Shown here: positions 58,228 to 64,000 of the stretch, piece after piece
Position numbering within the stretch: position 1 is the stretch's first letter
Layout: each line of letters begins with the position of its first letter
NCBI GenBank assembly: GCA_029449235.1
Contig: JANATG010000014.1
Location: 186,001-250,000, forward strand
Length of the DNA stretch: 64,000 bases
Source of the DNA: Linnemannia schmuckeri
Taxonomy: Eukaryota > Mortierellomycota > Mortierellomycetes > Mortierellales > Mortierellaceae
Direction of reading: 5' to 3'
Notes under the pieces: generated by a model
What the model saw: the letters and a program-made list of their open reading frames with translations, nothing else
Told to the model about the DNA's origin: nothing
The model's database searches: none
Position numbers and translations under genes: made by a program

Positions 58228-61200
58228 TTAAGCTGCAGGGGCGACGGGGGGGATAGTCGCCTCGGGCGAAGGGGTGGGGACGGTCACCTCGGGCGAAGGG
58301 GTGGGGACGGTCACCTCGGACGAAGGAGTAGGGCTGGGGCTGACTGAAGGCGTAGTTGGGAGAGTGACTGTGGTCTCTGGTGGAGGGGCGACAGGGACAG
58401 GGCCAGTTGTAACGTTAAAATGCTTGTTGTACCAGTCCTTGATCATAGGGAAGTCAGGTCCAGTTTGAAGTGTGACCTGTCCCTCAGTCTCGGGATAGAA
58501 AAGAGCACTCGGGAAGTCAGGGAATAAGCCCAATGGGTAAGTAGGAAGTGTGACCCTGGGCGAGAAAAAGACGGTCATTTTCGAGATGGGACCAGCGGCA
58601 GCAGTGGTGACAAACCTATCAATTGCTTTGAGCGTAGTCTCCTTGTTCACGAAAACGTTGAGCTTCATCTTGATGGTAATGGGCTTGACCTCACCGGCCT
58701 TGACAGAGTACTTGATGTCACTCATGAACAAAAAGGGATTGAATTCTAGCATCCCCGGGATAGCCATTCTTAGATAGGACGGATCATAGGCATTATCGTT
58801 GTCTTTTTTGGTTGCATCTCCTGTTACGGACATTTCGTAGAAGAATGGGTTGCCGAACATGGTAGTCATCTCGATGATGCCATCATTAACGGTGGTTGGC
58901 AGAATCTTGACAGTCCAGACATTGCCGTATGCTGGTGGTGGCGGTTCGGGAACGATGAGGAACTGGGGAAGGGTGACACTTGTCTGGAGCGTCGCTAACC
59001 CAGCGTTCAAGGCGGGGTTGGAGGTCGAGGTAGAGTTGGCCCATAAGGTCATGACGACGTTTTCAATAGAAGTAGCGTTTGCGAAGAGGGCAGCACTAGG
59101 CTCCGAATTGTCTTGGACAAGAAGCGACGGCAAGATGTTGTCTCCCGGAGCGAGACGAACACTATAGAGCTCAGTCCAGCCGACCTTGTTCTCCCGCTCG
59201 TATCCCTTATATCCTGCTACCATATTCATATTACCGATGTTGAGAGTAAGCTGACTGGGGTTGTGGATGTTGACAACGGTGGAAACTAAAACGTAACCTG
59301 CGACGGTAGTAAACTGTGCGACTGATAGGAAGTCAATCTTTTTGAGACCCTGAAGTCCGGCCATCGTAGTCTTGACGTCCAGAGGAATGCCCTTGATCTC
59401 GACCAAACCGAATGGGCCGAGCTTCAACATCGAATCAGCAGTACCGCGGAGACCAAGTGTGTAGTTGGTAGCCAAGTTCAGGGCACCTACAAAGGCTGTG
59501 TAAATGTCATGAGAACCTTCTGCAACAACCAATGGAGCTGCGGGGGTGTTGGTCGAGACCTTGGAGCCGACAGTGGTCGCATCTGAGTATGGCGTGTTGA
59601 GAGTACCGACAACTTGGCCATTCTCGTCCAGGATCTGCACGTTCTGAGCCAGCTGATGGATAGGAACATCCATCGCAAAGGGAAGCTTGGTGTCTGCAGT
59701 GATGCTCGAGAGCGCCGTGGGAGCCCACACACAAGTAGCGCAAGCAAAGTCCATCTCCATCGAGTTGATCGTGACCGACGAAATTGGAGCCTCCTGCAGA
59801 GGAGGCAAGGCCGTGTCGAGGAGAAGGCTCTTGATCGCTGCATCCAGCCACGACACTCCGGGAGCAGCGACACCTTGGGCCGTGAGAGGAGTAGCAACAC
59901 CAGTCAAGGCGTTGTGGAAGATACCCTTGATGTAAGGGGTCTTGTCAGTACCGTCAGCAGCAATGGTGGCGTTCAATGCAAAGCTTGAGCTGCTGTGAGG
60001 GACCAAGGCCATGTTATAGGCAAAGGCGGGTCCAAGGACATGGCCGGCGAACTGGGTGTCGAACTGCGAGACAGGGATCGTCATACCGATGGTCGAGGGG
60101 TTCGATAGCGACGCACTGATAGTCATGTGCATACCAGCATCGTCGATAGAACTGATGACATAGTTCAGCAGCTGCAGGCCAGGCAGCTTGTTGAATCCAT
60201 CGAGAGTGACAGTCTTGGTCATCGACACACCAGGGAGTGAGGCTCCCATGGCGTTGACAACAATGCCCGTGGTCGAGATGGTCCACTCGAACTTCTCGTT
60301 GTTCAAAGCAAAGCTGGTGAAATCGGCAAAGGCTGCGCCGTCCGAGATGGTGAAGGGGACATTCTTCAGATCCAAAGCAGCACCTTGGTTGGCAATGGCC
60401 TTGACAGTCGGCATCGCCATGTTTCCAAGTGCCTTGCCGTTGAACGAGACAGTGAGGGGGTTGGGGAACACAATCTCGGCATCCAAAGGACCGGTCTTGG
60501 AGATGACTCCGATAATGTCAGTAGAGAAGCTGGTCTCGGTGGGAGCGTTGAGAGTAATGGCATCAAAAGCGAGAGCTGAGCCGTTGACAAGGATCTGGGC
60601 GATGGGAGTACCAACAACAGGGATGAGCTTGAGGATGGTCTGGTCAGTGCCAGTGGGGACACCGGTCTGGGTGTAGGGCATCGTCACCTGGTAGTCGCCG
60701 ACCTTGACAGTGGTGGTCATGGTGATGTCGACAGCAAGTCCAGCCATGGCCTTGGTCACAAACTCGGCAACGTTGAAGCCGACAAACAGGTCGGGTGAGG
60801 GGTTGCCGCCAGCCTGGAGAGCGAGGAGGCCGTCAAAGGCATCAGTGTTCAAGCCGTTGGAGACAGCCTGAGCACGGATCAAGGTCACAAGGTCATGAGG
60901 GTTGGTGTTCATAAGGAGAGGAGCCGTGATAGTACCAGCGCCAACACCGGGGATGACTGGGGGACTGCCAAAGGTCGAGACAACGGTTCCGAGAGCAACA
61001 CCGTTGTAGGTGATCTTGGTGTCGATCGACAGGATGGTCATGGGAGGGACAAAGGGGTTGTTCACAGTGACCACCGTCTGAGCGAGGCCATCGACAAGCG
61101 TGGTATCGAGGACAACAAGCGAGGCACCTCCGAGCAGCTTGGTGGGGAGACCAGGCATCTGGGTTTCAATGTTCAAAGCGCCAAAGGCAAGGTTGAGCGA

Positions 61201-63798
61201 CTCGACAGCAGTGCTGGTGGGAGTGCCGACAATGCTGACAGTGGCGCCAGCTCCGCTGGTATACAGTGTCAACAGCTCCATACCCTCAGGAGAGGCAGCA
61301 GGGTTGATCGACGATGAAGCCTGGATGGTGTTGGCGCCAGGGACAATGGCAAGGTTAGGCATCGTGACAGTGCCGAGGGCGACACCCTTGTAGACAAGGC
61401 TCAGCACAATATCGCCAGCGCTAAGCGAGATCGACGAGGGGTTGACAATGACAACAGTGATGGCCATGGTCAGCTCAGTGGTCGTACCCGACACAACCTG
61501 CAGAGAAGCAATCGAAGGAGCAGGGTTGGCAAGGCTCTGGAGTCCGCTGAGAGCAGTCGAGGCATTGAAGGGGATGTTGACCAGGTTGACTGTGCCGATC
61601 GACGTGTTGGCATAGACCGAGGCCTGGCCGACAACGTTGAAGGGGAGGTCAGCACCGACAGTCAAGTCGCGGTTGAACTCCTGGAAGGCTGTCTGCGAAG
61701 CCTGCTCGACAGTCAGAGGAGTCTGCAACAGGTCAAAGGTCAAGGTGCCAGCAGCCATGTTGGAGGTCGAGGGGTTGTAGCTCGAGTTCAAGCTGGCGAT
61801 CGACACACCTCCGCGGGTGATGGTGAACGAGTTGGCGACCTGAGTGAACGCAATGTTGAAACCGAAACCGTCAGGGAGCGAGTAGTTGGCAATGACACCA
61901 GTAGAAGTAGTGGCGGGCTGGTAGGCGGTGGGAGGAGTGAAAGTAAGACCCAGAGCACCGAGATTTAAGGCCTTGATGAGCTGGAGGGGAGCTGGACTCT
62001 GGAGAGGGACAATCAGCTTGAGCTGCTTGACAGCTGTCGACAGCCACTCGACCGAGTTGACACCGTCGGGTTTGACTTCGAAACCAGTGGCAGTGGTCTC
62101 GGTGACCACGTTGCCAATGTAGCGCGACATCATCTCGGATGTGATGGCGAGACCCTCGGGGGTGGACTGAGGGACGAGGTATCCCTTCATGCTCAATGTC
62201 TGAGCGCCACGGACCATGGTCAAGTTGGACGAGGTGACGTATCCCATAAGAGTGTCCTTGTAGGAGATGGCGAGTGTGAGGGAGCCCATGTACATCTGGA
62301 TGGCCGAGGGGTTGTTGACGGTGGTATCGATGTTGACGAGGATACCCTTTCCGGTGGGGTCGTCGCCTGGGAGCGAGAACTTTTCGATCTTGACACCCGA
62401 GAGACCATGGAATGCTGTAAGAGCGAAGCAAGATGAGACGTGGGGGAGATGATTGGGAAAAAGGGGGTTGAAAGTGAAATAATGGATGAATTAGGATCTA
62501 TATTCGAGATATAAAACAAGGCAGAGAGAGTAGAGAGCGACATAGCATAGGTGACAGCAGTGAAAAGGATGTATACCATTGACAGTGATGTCCTTGTCGA
62601 GGTCGAGATCCTTGACGGTGTGGCCAAGGGCCTTGACGTTGAGCTTTCCAGAGAGGTGCCAGACAAAGGTCTCGGCATTGAGCATGTAGCTGGTGAACTC
62701 TGTGAATGCGGCAGCATCAGTGACCTGGAAGCTGCTCTGGAGGTCCAAAGTACCGTGACCACCGCTGTTTGTGAAAGAGAGTAGAATGAAGGTATAGACG
62801 TGAACAGTCAGTAACATCCAGGGAATAACACTCAAAGATCAGAAATCAAATAACAAGATATTCAAATTAACTGGACACACAAACAGAAGGGGACCAAAAT
62901 CTACAACAATGGAGAGCAAAGTGAACAAGGCCGAAGAATACAACTTACGAGGCAGTGCTGGTGCCAGGGATGATGGTGGTGCCGAGGACCTTGTTGTTCC
63001 AGGAGACAGTGACGGTGCCGGGGAAGGAGATATCGGCGTGGAAGGGGCCAGTGTTGTCCATCTCTCCGACCATGACAATGTCCATCGAGGTGGCAGAGGG
63101 GTTGGTGATGTCCTACATACGTGATGCATTGATGGCGAGGTAAAGAGATGTTACAGGTGATGAGACCAAGTGGTCAAAAGTGAAGGAGAACGAGGGCGTG
63201 TGTTGACAGTGCAGAGAAGAATGGTGATGATGGGAGAGAGAGGGACGAAGAGGGAGGAGCAGGTGTAAGGTAGAGGGGTAGAGGAGTGGTAGGATAGGGA
63301 AGTATGGGGAGATGAGTTATTGGAGACAGGGAGCAGACGGGGAGATGGAAGAGATGAGAGGTAAAGAGGGTGCGTTTCAGTGGACGTGAAAAGGAAGGGA
63401 AAGAAAGGTAAAAAAGGAGAAGATGAGGGAAAAGCGCGATGAAGGGGGAGAGGCGGTAGAAGAGTCGCGTGGTGAGAGAGGGAGAGTTGTTAGTACTCAT
63501 GGAGTATGAGCTTTTCTGCGTTTACCCATACCCTCCATCAATAAAAAGAGGAGGGGCGACTTACAATCTGAGAGAAGCTGATGGTGGCCTTGTTCATGAG
63601 ACCTTGGGCAATCTTAGGCATGATGACATAGAGGGCCAGGACTACAGCGATAATGATAGCAATGATAGTTGTGGGGATGCAGCAAATCCAGAATTTGCGG
63701 CGACGGTAGAATTTGGGGCGGCTAGCCTGTTTGACATCTTCATACTCGTCAAATTCGTCGTGCTGCTGCTCATCTTCTTCACGGATGTCGAAAGCCAT
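58228..63798 (-). CDS. Large DUF3712-type single-pass membrane protein, copy C (four exons)
   Basis: Exons on the - strand are 63798-63565, 63112-62949, 62764-62577 and 62414-58228, giving 1590 residues. Residues 1 to about 1218 are nearly identical to copies A and B, introns included. Below about 59345 the sequence diverges (GLKKIDFLSVAQF against GLNNIEFLSVIQI), except for a conserved patch around 58862-58940. The C-terminus carries extra 9-residue repeats (EVTVPTPSP) from a 27-bp tandem repeat at about 58258-58325. Similarity to A and B also stops at the ATG, so the promoter differs. Topology and fold are as for copy A. The diverged end may be the original sequence of this locus, the rest having been overwritten by conversion. 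Confidence 0.82.
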
Positions 63799-64000
63799 GA
63801 TGAAAGACTAATGCGAGGAAAGGGTTCTGTTGAGAAGGAAGGACGAGAGGAGTTATGATCGTCAGGTAACAGAAAGAATGAGTTGGGTAGAAAGTAGGGG
63901 CGGAGGGAGACAGGAGGCGTAATAAGGGGAAAGCGAGGGAAAGGGGAAGGCGAGAGGAGAGGAAGGAAGGTGGGGGAAAGTGGAAGAGGGGCGGAGGATT
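63799..64000. other. Promoter side of copy C, purine-rich
   Basis: Not similar to the 5' flanks of copies A and B. It is purine-rich on the + strand, that is pyrimidine-rich in the sense of copy C, and is probably leader and promoter. The window ends here. Confidence 0.5.

Overview
The window looks like a fungal nuclear chromosome segment. Genes are split by short GT-AG introns, promoters are pyrimidine-rich, and there are F-box/LRR-like paralogs, DUF3712-type membrane proteins, small secreted ML-domain proteins and decayed eukaryotic transposons. The mix suggests an early-diverging fungus of the Mortierella type, but that placement is inference; no rRNA or marker gene is present.

Layout. 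(1) 0.4-12.3 kb: five F-box/LRR-like genes in tandem on the + strand. Four are intact, with one phase-2 intron at the same place just after the F-box-like motif; the third (5.0-7.0 kb) belongs to another subfamily and is a frameshifted pseudogene. (2) 12.4-25.9 kb: duplicated unit A, holding a 4-exon gene for a 1570-residue single-pass membrane protein (- strand), about 6 kb without a recognisable gene, and a 3-exon gene for a 168-residue secreted ML-domain-like protein (+ strand). (3) 25.9-44.6 kb: a transposon graveyard. It has a 7-kb foldback composite with ~1.09-kb inverted arms around a broken hAT transposase, three LTR-like pieces, a zinc-finger relic, mini- and microsatellites, a Helitron Pif1-type helicase relic, several MITEs, an apparently intact 2.9-kb Tc1/mariner element with TA flanks and two convergent genes, and an ML pseudogene split into opposite orientations. 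(4) 44.6-57.8 kb: duplicated unit B, nearly the same as A. (5) 58.2-63.8 kb: a third membrane-protein gene (C), nearly identical to A and B over about three quarters of its length but diverged at its C-terminal quarter and upstream of its ATG.

The repeating theme is a pair: a large type II membrane protein with repeated DUF3712/LEA-like segments (three copies), and a small secreted lipid-binding-type ML protein (two copies plus one rearranged relic). The pairs are amplified in tandem and homogenised, probably by gene conversion. A joint role in lipid handling at a membrane is only a hypothesis. The F-box-like proteins would serve as substrate receptors of SCF ubiquitin ligases if the motif is genuine.
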